64,000 nucleotides of DNA from Nannobrachium achirus (GCA_963921795.1 OY997647.1:65605127-65669126), one strand, 5' to 3'. Shown: positions 46,201-58,680, counted from the stretch's first letter. Numbers and translations are program-made. Notes: generated by a model from the sequence alone, not told the origin.

Positions 46201-48140
46201 AAGGGACCCAGGCATAGTTGACCAGTTCTAAACCATGCCCACTTAGCCCATAAGGGACCCAGACATGCGTGACCAGTTATAACCCATGCCCACTCAGCCC
46301 ACACATAACCCATAAGGGACCCAGGCATGGTTGACCAGTTCTAACCCATGCACACTCAGCCCACACATAACCCATAAGGGACCCAGGCATGGTTGACCAG
46401 TTCTAAACCATGCCCACTTAGCCCACACTTTACACATAAGGGACCCAGGCATAGTTGACCAGTTCTAAACTATGCCCACTTAGCCCATAAGGGACCCAGA
46501 CATGCGTGACCAGTTATAACCCATGCCCACTCAGCCCACACATAACCCATAAGGGACCCAGGCATGGTTGACCAGTTCTAAACCATGCCCACTTAGCCCA
46601 CACATAACACATAAGGGACCCAGGCATAGTTGACTAGTTCTAAACCATGCCCACTTAGCCCACACATAACACATAAGGGACCCAGGCATAGTTGACTAGT
46701 TCTAAACCATGCCCACTTAGCCCACAAATAACCCATAAGGGACCCAGGCATAGTAGACCAGTTCTAACCCATGCCCACTTAGCCCATAAGGAACCCAGAC
46801 ATGCATGACCAGTTATAACCCATGCCCACTTAGCCCACACATAACCCATAAGGGACCCAGGCATAGCTGACCAGTTCCAAACCATGCCCACTTAGCCCAC
46901 ACATAACCCATAAGGGACCCAGGCATACGTGACCAGTTCTAAACCATGCCCACTTAGCCCACACATAACATATAAGGGACCCAGGCATAGTTGACCAGTT
47001 CTAAACCATGCCCACTTAGCCCATAAGGGACCCAGACATGCGTGACCAGTTATAACCCATGCCCACTCAGCCCACACATAACCCATAAGGGACCCAGGCA
47101 TGGTTGACCAGTTCTAACCCATGCACACTCAGCCCACACATAACCCATAAAGGACCCAGGCATGGTTTACCAGTTCTAAACCATGCCCACTTAGCCCACA
47201 CATAACACATAAGGGACCCAGGCATAGTTGACCAGTTCTAAACCATGCCCACTTAGCCCATAAGGGACCCAGACATGCGTGACCAGTTACAACCCATGCC
47301 CACTTAGCCCACAAATAACCCATAAGGGACCCAGACATAGTTGACCAGTTCTAACCCATGCCCACTTAGCCCATAAGGGACCCAGACATGCGTGACCAGT
47401 TATAACCCATGTCCACTAAGCCCACACATAACCCATAAGGGACCCAGGCATAGCTGACCAGTTCTAAACCATGCCCACTTAGCCCACACGTAACCCATAA
47501 GGGACCCAGGCATAGTAGACCAGTTCTAACCCATGCCCACTTAGCCCATAAGGGACCCAGACACGCGTGACCAGTTATAACCCATGCCCACTCAGCCCAC
47601 ACATAACCCATAAGGGACCGAGGCATGGTTGACCAGTTCTAAACCATGCCCACTTAGCCCACACATAACCCATAAGGGACCCAGGCATAGTAGACCAGTT
47701 CTAACCCATGCCCACTTAGCCCATAAGGGACCCAGACACGCGTGACCAGTTATAACCCATGCCCACTCAGCCCATACATAACCCATAAGGGACCCAGGCA
47801 TGTTTGACCAGTTCTAACCCATGCCCACTTAGCCCACACATAACCCATAAGGGACCCAGGCATGGTTGACCAGTTCTAACCCATGCCCACTTAGCCCACA
47901 CATAACCCTCATGGGACCCAGCCATGGTTGCCCACTTATAGCCCATGCCCACTTAGCCCACACGTAACCCTCATGGGACCCAGCCATGGTTGCCCACTTA
48001 TAGCCCATGCCCACTTAGCCCACACAAAACCCTTATGGGACCCACCAAAGTTGCCCACTTCAAGCCCATGCCCACTTGGTACCCAGTTACCCACACTGGG
48101 CCCATATGGTACCCAGGTGGACATGTTGGCTGGGCCGCAT
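43260..48140 (+). repeat. 62-bp satellite with 175/237-bp higher-order units
   Basis: About 75 monomers of 62 bp (type A) mixed with a 51-bp type (B) that lacks 11 bases. Regular A-A-B runs give 175-bp units (for example 44471-45380) and A-A-A-B gives 237 bp (45880-47366). Edges (43260-44110 and 47830-48140) are more diverged, as expected for unequal exchange. A (CCAT)15 tract at 43623-43682 and ~180 bp of unrelated DNA interrupt the proximal edge. Reverse-frame 69-residue open frames are by-products. Confidence 0.95.
43623..43682. repeat. (CCAT)15 microsatellite
   Basis: Uninterrupted tetranucleotide. Confidence 0.97.
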
Positions 48141-48798
48141 TTTTTCGGCCGCGCTATGCGCGGCAAAGGGCAGCGCTGTACTGGTTCGCCCAGGGTGTAA
48201 TATAGGTTAAAAACGCCACTGTACGCCCTATTAGCCACAATGCATTTCAAGCAGTCTATTTAAGCAGCTCCTGTTCTATGTTCAGTCTAGGTGTTTAGCT
48301 GTTACTACTGGTTGTGCAGCTGTAAAAAATCCCTCCACCTCCCCGTCCTCCTCCCATAAAATGTAGTTACTCATGTTAATAAGTATTGTTTACAGATCGT
48401 TTGTGTTCTATGGATTATGATGTGATATCTTAAATCATGCAACTGAAGGTTCAATGTTAGTTGTGTGCATGTAATCTGATGTCATGCTTTGCTCTGGGGG
48501 ATTGTGATATATCAGATTATGTCTCATGTTCGAGCAAATAATTTGATTATCACAGCAGAGCTACACCACCAAACTAAGATGCAATATCACTGCATAAATG
48601 GTTATATCATTGCAATAAATGGTATGTTCAATCTAAGCATGCGTGGTTATTCTGAGCTGGAATATATAAAAGAAATGGAGGACGGTACAAGTATAGTCAA
48701 TACAACCAATAAAGCTGCGTCCAAACCTGAAGATATTTCTTCTATTCTAGTCGCTTCTATCGCTTCACTTTTGTCTCACTCCCTATCAAATAAAATAT
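48141..48798. other. intron, no exon seen
   Basis: A short GC palindrome CGGCCGCGCTATGCGCGGC is near 48147. No recognised coding. Confidence 0.5.
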
Positions 48799-48885
48799 CT
48801 TTGCCAAAAAATTGCCGATCTACAAGCTCACAACGTGTCGCGAATATGTGTTGTGAGCTTGTAGATCTGCACATTTTTGGCAAAG
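48799..48885 (-). repeat. short palindrome family, 87-bp copy
   Basis: CTTTGCCAAAAA...TTTTTGGCAAAG: pairing extends into a locus-specific flank. Marker order GCCGATC / GATCTGC, so reverse orientation. Inner CTCACAACGTGTCGCG / TGTGTTGTGAG. Confidence 0.88.
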
Positions 48886-49356
48886 TTTTCACCCCAAGAT
48901 AATGGATTTTGATTGTCACGATAATATCATAAGTCGTAACATTTCTTAAAGGCCCGCTGACACGCCCCTGAAATTATAATAGTATGATACAGTAGGTCAC
49001 GTGGTCTCTCTGAAAACACACTGAAATAGAAATTATAATAGTATGATACAGTAGGTCACGTGGTCTCTCTGAAAACGCTCTGAAACAGTCTGAAACTCAT
49101 GTCACAGTGTAATCTGCCCCTCGCCCCCCAACAACAGCTGACCAGTACAGTAAGTAGTCTAAGTACAGTCAATTCATTTGATTGGCTTATAATTGCGCAT
49201 TCCCACAATGACATCATGAAAATATTAACTCATATTTTAAGATGACTTTTTAAAGTGACAGTACCCCTTTAAGTTTCTTTTGTGACAATAATGGTGTGAT
49301 AAGACATTTATCCCCAGCGCACTCCTCTGGCGCTGTGGGCCGTGGGTGTGGCTAAC
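48886..49356. other. intron with a 58-bp direct duplication
   Basis: ATTATAATAGTATGATACAG plus TAGGTCACGTGGTCTCTCTG occurs at 48971 and 49029. No exon. Confidence 0.7.
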
Positions 49357-49536
49357 CTTCAGCGTCTCGTTGTTGGTGAAGCGCTTGTGGCAGACGGTGC
49401 AGCCGTAGGGTTTCTCCTCCAGGTGGCGCCGCAGGTGTATCTTCAGGTACTGGCTGCGGCAGAAGCGCTGGTCGCAGACCGTGCACACGAAGGGCTTCTC
49501 CCCGGTGTGAGCACGCACGTGCTCGTTGAGCTTGGC
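49357..49536 (-). CDS. C2H2 zinc-finger gene exon (end of finger 5, finger 6, start of finger 7)
   Basis: 180-bp exon, 60 codons, phase 0 on both sides: acceptor CTGCCGGCAG|GCCAAG, donor CTGAAG|GTTAGC. It encodes AKLNEHVRAH, linker TGEKPF, complete finger 6 (CTVCDQRFCRSQYLKIHLRRH), an unusual linker LEEKPY, and CTVCHKRFTNNETLK. The first 10 residues finish the finger begun in 50587-50697 and the last 15 are finished by 23401-23622. Confidence 0.9.
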
Positions 49537-49996
49537 CTGCCGGCAGGGGCGCAAGAAGGTGTCCAAAATTTAAATCGATTACCATAATTGCATTATTAAT
49601 CGACTAGCCGAAACCATAACAAATATTTTCAAGTGGGCAAAACCTTTTTTATCAACATTTGCAGAACGATAACTCCTATAAGGTCCTTCTGTAAAATCAA
49701 CACTCATATAACTTACGGTATATTATCCCCCTATATTATGCTTAAATAAGAAATGTTTTCTTTTCTGGCCATGAGGTTAATTTTAGACGTGAGGTGTGGG
49801 TTTGTAAGGCTGCCATGGCAGCATGTGTGGTCGTGCCAGAAAACAACCGATCTACAAGCTCACAACGCGTCGCGTCCGCTGTGAAAAAGGTTCCGCATTG
49901 AAAAAAAAAATATATAATAATCTAAACATCTTTTAAACACATTTTGAAAATCTACTTTGATCTCATAAAGGACTATTCGTATAATGGAATATTGGT
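49537..49996. other. intron with a half palindrome
   Basis: At 49838-49882 a left half of the short palindrome (AAAACAACCGATCTACAAGC, TCACAACGCGTCGCG) has lost its partner arm. Confidence 0.65.
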
Positions 49997-50346
49997 TAGG
50001 GCTGTCACGATATGACATTTTATATGATGATTAATTGTCACTCAAATAATTGGCGATTAACGATTTAATTGTGTATTTGACGTACATGGTAGATATGACA
50101 CATAACCTAAATATACAAATAAATAACTGACATATTTGACAACTTACTACTTAAAAAATAACATTGATAGTGGAAATAGCCGATCTACAAGCTCACAACG
50201 CGTCGCGATGCGACGCGTTGTGAGCTTGTAGATCTGCTATTTCTGACATTTTTCAACATTCACGATTATGACGATTATGATAAAATAATTGCGATAATGT
50301 CAAATAATCACGATTAGACAATTATGTAATAATTGTGACAGCCCTA
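49997..50346. mobile_element. non-autonomous hAT-like element with 8-bp TSD
   Basis: Ends TAGGGCTGTCACGATA and TTGTGACAGCCCTA; flanks ATATTGGT (49989-49996) and CTATTGGT (50347-50354) agree at seven of eight bases. Interior words CGATTAACGATT and ACGATTATGACGATTATG. A partial relative lies at 54200-54266. It carries the palindrome 50173-50243 near its centre. Confidence 0.82.
50173..50243 (-). repeat. short palindrome family, best-paired copy
   Basis: 71 bp, arms GAAATAGCCGATC...ACAACGCGTCGC and GCGACGCGTTGT...GATCTGCTATTTC, with one A/C mismatch and a very short GAT loop. Reverse orientation by the marker. Confidence 0.92.
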
Positions 50347-50349
50347 CTA

Positions 50350-50997
<648 letters not shown>

Positions 50998-51770
50998 GGG
51001 GGGGGGCACCAATTAATATGATCTGAATCATAATCCAAACGGTTATTAAAACTCACTGAACGCCGTAAACGCACTATACGTCTTTGATCTGTAGTGCCAT
51101 ATACGCACTTTACATCTTTTTAATTAATCAAAAGTTTTATCTTTCATAACATAATTGTAATTTAAAAAAAAAATCGCTCTAAACGTTAGCCCCCGCGACA
51201 CGACCGATTTGACTGTAGCACCGGTGAACACAGTCCGACGGGAAACACAGACCGGAACTTCCGGCCGAACATTGGTTCCGGCCACCTTAACGTTAATAAT
51301 AAACGTTCGTTTATACACTTCCCGTGCTTCCCAGACGAAGTATAAGTACTCATTCGAAAGCAAAAAATGCCACCGTTCTAAAAGAACCTCAAATCTAACG
51401 TATAAGGTAACAGCTATAAAAAAGTGCCATAATCCGATTTGTTTGACAGATCCGTCATTTAATGTTATATGAGATACTTCAATGGTTTCCTGTGTAAATA
51501 AGCCAAGTGCTTTCCTAGTTGACCTTGTACCAGTGAACTGTACCGTCATGAAACTGTACCTTTTCCTATGCAAACTTCTAATAAAGTCTTTAATCAATCA
51601 ATCAAAACCTACAAGGTAACAAAACTAGAATGACAAGTACTAACAGAACATTTAGACCAGTGGTCCTCAAAGTGGGGTCCAGGGACTCTCTGGGTTCCTT
51701 CTGGGAGGTCTAAATTAATCCTTAAAAGTATGTAACTCTGACAGTATACACCCCTCTCCAACCCCTACAG
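50998..51770. other. intron with a retroposon tail
   Basis: 51451-51606 is the second copy of the (TCAA)n-tailed retroposon. Hat-like words (CAAAGTGGGGTCCAGGGACT) occur near 51669. No exon. Confidence 0.6.
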
Positions 51771-51805
51771 CAGGGGTGGGCAACTCTGATGATGGCGAGG
51801 GCCAC

Positions 51806-52444
51806 TATATTTCCACCTTCACTCCAGAGGGCCACTAGGGGCCACTATATTTCCACCTTCACTCCAGAGGGCCACTATATTTCCACCTTCACTCCAGAGG
51901 GTCACTATATGTCCACCTTCACTCCAGAGGGCCACTATATTTCCACCTTCACTCCAGAGGGCCACTATATGTCCACCTTCACTCCAGAGGGCCACTATAT
52001 GTCCACCTTCACTCCAGAGGACCACTATATTTCCACCTTCACTCCAGAGGACCACTATATTTCCACCTTCACTCCAGAGGACCACTATATTTCCACCTTC
52101 ACTCCAGAGGTCCACTATATGTCCACCTTCACTCCAGAGGACCACTATATTTCCACCTTCACTCCAGAGGGCCACTATATTTCCACCTTCACTCCAGAGG
52201 GCCACTATATTTCCACCTTCACTCCAGAGGTCCACTATATGTCCACCTTCACTCCAGAGGACCACTATATTTCCACCTTCACTCCAGAGGGCCACTATAT
52301 TTCCACCTTCACTCCAGAGGGCCACTATATTTCCACCTTCACTCCAGAGGGCCACTATATTTCCACCTTCACTCCAGAGGGCCACTATATTTCCACCTTC
52401 ACTCCAGAGGGCCACTATATTTCCACCTTCACTCCAGAGGGCCA
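51806..52444. repeat. 30-bp minisatellite, about 21 copies, inside the hAT-like element
   Basis: Unit GCCACTATATTTCCACCTTC plus ACTCCAGAGG. The period is a multiple of three, so both strands are open; these are not genes. Copies A and C of the host element have this motif once. Confidence 0.97.
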
Positions 52445-52492
52445 CATTGCATATCGATACGTCCTACTTTGTCACTTTCTATGTATCTCATA

Positions 52493-52566
52493 CAAAAGAA
52501 GCAAAAATAGCAGATCTACAAGCTCAAAACTTTGAGCTTGTAGATCGGCTATTTTTGCTTCTTTTG
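52493..52566 (+). repeat. short palindrome family, 74-bp copy
   Basis: CAAAAGAAGCAAAAATAGC / GCTATTTTTGCTTCTTTTG extends pairing 11 bases beyond the usual arm; the inner stem is shortened (CTCAAAACTTTGAG). A/C marker GCAGATC / GATCGGC. Confidence 0.9.
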
Positions 52567-52895
52567 AATTGGAATCCTGAATTATTTTTTGTTATTTTTT
52601 TAATTGGAATCCTGAAATGTAACATTTTGATTTAATTTCAAACGCATTTAGTTATATACTCATCTTAACTTTATGAACCTAAATAAAAAATACCTACATT
52701 GGACATGAAATCAATATATTTTAATACTACTATACTAGTCATTAAGCTACTAATATAGACTGATGGAATTAAAGCATGTTTGGAATTATAACAGCTGAAA
52801 TCAATAATATATCAGTATTCCAGTATTAACCTGAGGGCTGCATCAAGTGAAGGTGGTGGGGGCTGCATGTGGCCCCCACCACCATGTGTGCACTA

Positions 52896-53438
<543 letters not shown>

Positions 53439-53482
53439 TTATTTATTTACATTCTTGAGAGCAACGTTTAGTTGTAAATGTC

Positions 53483-53595
53483 GCTGTGTGTTTGTTTACA
53501 TGGCTGACATGTTGGATACGCTGTGTGTTTGTTTACATGGCTGACATGTTGGATACGCTGTGTGTTTGTTTACATGGCTGACATGTTGGATACGG
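53483..53595. repeat. 37-bp repeat, 3 copies
   Basis: GTGTGTTTGTTTACATGGCT plus GACATGTTGGATACGCT. Confidence 0.95.
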
Positions 53596-53669
53596 CACTA
53601 AATTCACACAGTGCAGCCTGACTGCAGCAGGTGTTCTGAGCCTTTGATTAGGCAGCGGTCTGTTATACT

Positions 53670-54010
53670 TTTTTTTTTTTTTTAACTTTATTTATTTATT
53701 TGGACAGGACAGTACCAGTTAATGGACACATTGACATTGACATGTTGCATAATAAATACAAACATACAAAAATCTCAGCCGGAGTTAGCTTAGAGCTAAA
53801 TTTCATCCATTGTCCTCACATAAAACAAGAAACAAAGACTAACAGTAACAAGAACAGAACATTACAGGGTGAACAAAACACAACAAGAACATGGTGCTTG
53901 GCGCAACAGAGTGCCTAGTGCGACAAAGTGCTTAGTGCCAGAAATAAGCTAAAAACCATATAGGAGAAACTAACCTGGCAGAGTAATTCGTACCGGCATC
54001 AAATAGTTCT
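53670..54010 (-). mobile_element. decayed retroposon with poly-A on the minus strand
   Basis: A T14 run followed by AACTTTATTTATTTATTTGG and GACAGTACCAGTTAATGGAC, a common fish repeat type. Contains GTGCTTAGTGCCAGA-type short repeats near 53900. Nothing further to 54200, where a fragment related to 49997-50346 begins. Confidence 0.5.
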
Positions 54011-54403
54011 TATAGGTGGTTACATGTTTGTGATCGTTTTAACCATTGCTTCAACTGCCCTTTAAAAGCACCGAATGTGGGGATCTCTCTAATTGATCTA
54101 ATCTAATTATAGAGTGGAGCGGTCGTTATTCTCCTACAATTCACCGCTGATTTCAGCGCTTGCTTGACCAATCAGAATCAAGCATTCAACTAAGCCGGGT
54201 AATAATCGCAATTATTTGAGTGACAATTAATCGTTGTGTAAAATGTCATAATGGTGACAGCCCTGTTGTGAGCTTGAAGACAATTTGACAATCTTTATGA
54301 CATGAGTGACGTTTCCATATGGTCCTATCACCATCTGGAGGTGCAGCTTCAGGGTCCATAAATAAACCCATTTAGGCCTAGAATTATTGAATGCTTTAAC
54401 CAG

Positions 54404-54475
54404 TGAAAATAGCAGATATACAAGCTCACAGCGCCGCACTGAGTGCCGCGCTGTGAGCTTGTAGATCTGCTATCT
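54404..54475. repeat. short palindrome family, copy
   Basis: AAAATAGCAGATAT...GTAGATCTGCTAT, inner CTCACAGCGCCGCACT / AGTGCCGCGCTGTGAG. Confidence 0.86.
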
Positions 54476-54827
54476 TTTTTTTTTTCATGAAAGTCACGAA
54501 AAGTCATGAAAATGTGTGCAAATCTTTGAATATATGTATTTTCAAAGCGAACGTTCGTCCCTGGAACTAAATATTTTGAGATGCGGGTCCGTGGCCAAAT
54601 AAATATCATTTTGGGGGTCCTTCACATGAACAAGTTTGAGCACCACTGACATAGTAGTCTCTCAAGAACAGACTAACTGAGCTCCAGTTGAAGTGAAAAG
54701 GACCTTTTCTTTGACGATGGCTGGCCAGATTGCTGACATAGAAACATAGGGTTTTTCCAAAAAACCTTAGAAGGATTCAAAAGACACTTATAGAATCGGG
54801 TCAAAATTCAAATTTTCACGATTTTTC

Positions 54828-54900
54828 AAAAATAGCAGATCTACAAGCTCACAGCGCGGCACTCGGTGCCGCGCTGTGAGCTTGTATATCTGCTATTTTT
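54828..54900. repeat. short palindrome family, copy
   Basis: AAAAATAGCAGATC...ATATCTGCTATTTTT, inner CACAGCGCGGCACT / GGTGCCGCGCTGTG. Both arms carry GCGCGGCA where most copies carry ACGCGTCG. Confidence 0.88.
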
Positions 54901-54981
54901 CAATAGCTAAAGCATAAAATAATGATACACAGTAATGTGTACCCGTTCTAAATGGGATAAAAAGGACTCTCTCTGTCTAAC

Positions 54982-55235
54982 CTGCAGGTGCATCTTGAGC
55001 GTCTCGGGGTGCTGCAGTCTCTTCCCACACAGCCCACAGTCGTTGCAGTGGTACCGGACGTGTCTCCGCAGGGCCACGGTGTCCGGGTAGCTCTGCCTGC
55101 ACACCTTGCATCTCAGCTCCTCCGGCGGCGACGCGGCTTCTTCTTCCGTCTTGTCGGCGTCGTGCGGAGCGTCTCCCGGACCCGCTGGTTCCTCCTCGCC
55201 GTCGTCGTCAGAGACATCCTCGCTCTCTGAGCGCT
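54982..55235 (-). CDS. C2H2 zinc-finger gene exon (acidic stretch, finger 1, most of finger 2)
   Basis: 254-bp exon. Acceptor TGTCCTCCTCAG|AGCGCT in phase 1, donor CACCTGCAG|GTTAGA in phase 0. It encodes an acidic leader (RSESEDVSDDDGEEEPAGPG), then a polar stretch to EELR, finger 1 (CKVCRQSYPDTVALRRHVRYH) and CNDCGLCGKRLQHPETLKMHLQ. Finger 2 (CGLCGKRLQHPETLKMHLQVH) is finished by VH in the next exon. The G left over from the upstream exon completes GAG at the junction. Confidence 0.9.
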
Positions 55236-55559
55236 CTGAGGAGGACAGGTGGTCGGCGAGGTTAGTATGGTTTTTCTGATTTCTTCATTGTAGTTTAGCT
55301 TTAGGTCGTTTTGACATTTTCTTTTCCCCCATTTAGTTTTTAATTCCTTTTTAGAGCGGGTTTGCGATATTGTCGGGGAGGTGGCTCTGTGTGGTTTATG
55401 TTAGTCATTCACTCATATTTGATACGGTCTGTTTCTGGTGAAAGTGTAACTAATTGGGCGACAGTAACATTAATGTTTTCTCACCATCAGTTGATTCTTC
55501 ATATCCTTATGAGTCAAACCACTGAGATCATTTGGAACACAGTTCTTATATGACGCCAT

Positions 55560-56090
55560 ATGAAAAAGGTCTATGAGAATCCAAAATGGGAGGGGGGAAC
55601 CAGGTACTCGACACCACCAAAAGAAAACACCCAAATAAGAAAATTGGCAGTGTTCTTCTTTTATGCAATAAAACTCTGGAACACCCCCCCCCCCCCCTCC
55701 CCTCCCCCTGGAACTAAGACAAGCTAACTCCACAGAGAGCTTCAACAATGGCATAAAAACACACCTCTTCAGATTAGCCTTTGCACATCATCTCATAGAC
55801 TATAGCAACCTCAGCACCTTAAATAATGTTTCCTGTCTATGGTCACAATGAATGCTACTTTTATTTTTCTACGAATGTTTAACCTGCTTTTATTTACATT
55901 AATATTGATTTTACTATACAACTTACTACTGCACTTATTTCTCTGTCTTTTATTGCCTGTTGCTTATTTTATTAACACATTATGTTTGAGTCACCATTGT
56001 ATATCTGCATAATGTTGTGTGAAGCACTTTGATCTGCAAACCCTGTATGAAAGGTGCTATACAAATAAAGTTTATTATTATTATTATCAA
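55560..56090 (+). mobile_element. L2-like LINE 3' end
   Basis: Ends with AAGCACTTTGATCTGCAAAC, GAAAGGTGCTATACAAATAAAG and (TTA)n, the classic 3' tail of vertebrate L2 elements. Upstream are decayed ORF2 C-terminal codons. The preceding 55236-55559 is intron with no feature recognised. Confidence 0.78.
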
Positions 56091-56118
56091 GTGTAATGAC
56101 GTCAAACTTTGCAGCTCT

Positions 56119-56177
56119 ATTGAAAAATATCAGATATACAGCCGTGCTATGAGCTTGTAGATCTGCTATTCTTCAAT
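56119..56177. repeat. short palindrome family, shortened copy
   Basis: ATTGAAAAATATCAGATATA...GTAGATCTGCTATTCTTCAAT; the left inner arm is mostly lost. Confidence 0.7.
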
Positions 56178-56227
56178 AGTTAAAGTATAAAATAATTCCA
56201 ACACTAAATGGGTTAAACTGTAATAAC

Positions 56228-56407
56228 CTTGGTGGTCGTCTAAACGGCCAGGCGACTGCGGTGCTGCAGGGAACTCCTCCTCCTCCTCCTCCTCTCCAGA
56301 CATGGAGGAGCAGGCAGGAGGCTCTGGGTTCTCCTCCTCCTCCTCCTGGAGTCTCCTCTCCTCCTCCTCCTCCTCCTCCTCTTCATGGACAGGGAGGTGA
56401 CGAGCGT
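56228..56407 (-). CDS. C2H2 zinc-finger gene, acidic exon
   Basis: 180-bp exon with phase 1 at both borders: acceptor TGTCTCCTCCTAG|ACGCTC, donor CACCAAG|GTTATT. It encodes ARHLPVHEEEEEEEEERRLQ, EEEEENPEPPACSSMSGEEE and FPAAPQSPGRLDDHQ. Acidic low-complexity segments before finger arrays are common in this class. The start codon must lie in one or more exons upstream that I could not identify before the window end. The GAG/GGA repeat is length-unstable. Confidence 0.78.
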
Positions 56408-56489
56408 CTAGGAGGAGACAAGGACTGATGTCAGTCACAGTACCTGTCAGCACATGACAGGAGGAGCGCAAACCTAAGTGAGTGAGGTG

Positions 56490-57109
56490 TAGTGGGAGAA
56501 ATATGTGAAAAAGGTGTTCACTTCCGGCAGAAAGCGTGAAAATTTGCACCTAGGGGTATCTTTGTGCGCTGAATTAAAAAATTTACGGTCCCAAGCACTT
56601 TTCTCAAATTCACTTTTCTCTAATTCACTTACAATACTAGGGAAAAAAGACCCCCCAAAAAAATCTTCTTTAAGTAGCATGTGAGGGGTCTATCTAGGGG
56701 GTTTTCATGATTCTGAATCCATTGCAAGCATTTGTTTTGCACAAAAAACATTCCTTGGGCTAGAAATGGACCCCACAAACTATAGTTTAGTGATGAGTCA
56801 TCACTTTTCACAGGTTTGTAGGGTCCATTTTGAGCTCAAGGAATGTTTTTCGTGCAAAACAAATGCTTGCAATGGATTCAGAATCATGAAAACCCCCTAT
56901 AGACCCCTCACATGCTACTTAAAGAAGATTTTTTGAGGGGTCTTTTTTCCCTAGTGAAAGTGAATTAGAGCCACCAGATCCCATGGGAAAAGTGCTTGGA
57001 TCCGTACATTTTTGAATTCAGCTCACAAAAATACCCCTAGGTGCAAATGTTCACGCTTTCTGCCGGAAGTGAACACCTTAGCCTTTTTTGTTACATATTT
57101 CTCCCACTA
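56490..57109. repeat. 620-bp inverted repeat
   Basis: Arms of about 300 bp: TAGTGGGAGAAATATGT at 56490 and its complement ending at 57109, TTCACTTCCGGCAGAAAGCG / CGCTTTCTGCCGGAAGTGAA, and GCAAGCATTTGTTTTGCAC near the centre (about 56797). Mismatches are few. It starts about 80 bp upstream (on the minus strand) of the acidic exon. Confidence 0.93.
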
Positions 57110-57130
57110 GTGCTGACCACAGAGATAACA

Positions 57131-57328
57131 CTGAATGAGAGGAAAGAGGCTGCACAACTCTTCAGCCACGATGCAAATAATTTATTTAACCAACGTTTCG
57201 AATGTTGTCAGTCTTCATCAGGGTTGGAAGACTGAACCTGATGAAGACTGACAACAGTCGAAACGTTGGTTAAATAAATTATTTGCATCGTGGGTGAAGA
57301 GTTGTGCGGCCTCTTTCCTCTCATTCAG
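57131..57328. repeat. 198-bp palindrome
   Basis: CTGAATGAGAGGAAAGAGGC...AATTATTTGCATCG with its complement; the centre is near 57232. Contains ACCAACGTTTCGA / TCGAAACGTTGGT. Confidence 0.92.
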
Positions 57329-57646
57329 TTACAGTACCTGACAAAATACTTCCCCCTAAACATTTTTTGGTCTATGGGGATGTTAAGTATGACATCATTT
57401 TGTAGGCAGAGGAGAATTTCTGCCCCCAGTTTCCGTGAATCTTTTTACTATTTTTACTATTTACACATTTTTCTTCTCTTTGTTGTTGAAAGGAAAGTGT
57501 TAGAATTATACTTTAGTCGTTATTTTTGTCTCGGATCTTTTGAAATAGCGAGGGATAGAAAATGCTCTGGGGGCAGAGTTCTCCTCTGCCTACAAAATGA
57601 TGTCACGGCTTAAAAGCCCCATTAGACGTCTAATATACGTCTAAAG
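57329..57646. other. no gene seen
   Basis: Contains an inverted pair TGACATCATTTTGTAGGCAG (57390) / CTGCCTACAAAATGATGTCA (57587), so 57390-57606 is another IR element. Confidence 0.65.
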
Positions 57647-57727
57647 CAGGGCTGGGCAACTTTGATGGTGGCGAGGGCCACTATATTTCCACCTTCACTC
57701 CAGGGCCATTCTAGTTAGTATCTCATA

Positions 57728-57798
57728 CAAAAGCAGCAAAAAAATAGCTGATCTACAAGCTCAAAAGCTTGTAGATCAGCTATTTTTTGCTTCTTTTG
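57728..57798. repeat. short palindrome family, 71-bp copy
   Basis: CAAAAGCAGC...GCTTCTTTTG outer arms; the centre is reduced to CAAGCTCAAAAGCTTG. Marker position is T/A paired (GCTGATC / GATCAGC). Confidence 0.88.
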
Positions 57799-58680
57799 AA
57801 TTGGAATCCTGAAATGTAACATTTTGATTTAATTTCAAATACATTTAATTATATAGTCACGTTAACTTTATGAACTTAAATACAAATAGATTGGACATAA
57901 AAAAATACATTTTAATACTACTATACTTGTCATTAACTCATACCTCGCGATCCCCGTAGAAACCGTAGATTTCCCGCTGTACCGCGCTGCCATGCCCGTA
58001 GAGCCCGTAAAGTTAAATTAGCTTTAATCATTATGAAAGGATTAAAAGTATTAGCGCAGATTTTCGCTGATTCTGGCTCTTTAGGCCCGCCCCCCTAACT
58101 GTATCCGGTCATTTCCGGTCTGGACCGGATCCAGCTTTCCGTATCCAGTCTGAGCCTGGGCCATAGTCCCGCCTCCATTGGTTTACTGTGTAACAGAAGT
58201 GGAAGCTACTCGGCGATGGAACGCTCGTTTTTCAATCGGATTTTTGCGTTTGGAAACTTTGATCCAGTCTCTACACGCCTGGATTATGATCCCCGCACAT
58301 ATCGTGCGTTTTGTGCGCGAACGTGTCCACGTGTTACCATAGCGCATGCCTGGCTTTTTTTCAATGTTTTTTCATGTAAACACTGGTGGATAAGCAGGAA
58401 TACAGCGTGGCAACGGATATGTCTTTTTCAATGGGGTTTTTTGTATTCGAAAGCTTGTCACCGAGTCTACACGTCTACTAGATGAGTCGCGCACAGATTG
58501 TGCACGGCAGCTGCTTACTACAGCTATGTTTAAAATGGCAGAGAAATTGTTAAGCTACTAATATAGACTGACTATAAACAGTGTTGTACCCGAACGCGTT
58601 CAAAGAACGATCGTTCATGAACACGTTCATATTTTGGGCGAACGTGAACTGAACGTAATTGTTTTCGCTTGATTTCGCTT

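Larger units (their letters stand above)
51771..52885 (+). mobile_element. hAT-like element, copy B
   Basis: Starts CAGGGGTGGGCAACTCTG and shares with copies A and C the words TTGGAATCCTGAA, ATTTTAATACTACTATACTAG and ATATATCAGTATTCCAGTATTAACCTG. It is truncated on the right near GGCTGCATGTGGCCCCC. The 30-bp array and a palindrome lie inside. Confidence 0.72.
54358..54960. mobile_element. composite element with two palindromes, copy 2
   Basis: Homologous to 29938-30480. It retains both palindromes in full. Ends AAACCCATTTAGGCCTAG and ...TAAATGGGATAAAAAGG are roughly inverted. Confidence 0.7.

Noticed and set aside
50173..50243. microRNA precursor
   Set aside because: The hairpin is almost perfectly paired with a tiny loop and belongs to a dispersed repeat family; no sign of a typical pre-miRNA.
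51789..52535. 248-residue open frame and its 208-residue antisense
   Set aside because: 30-bp minisatellite in a hAT-like element.
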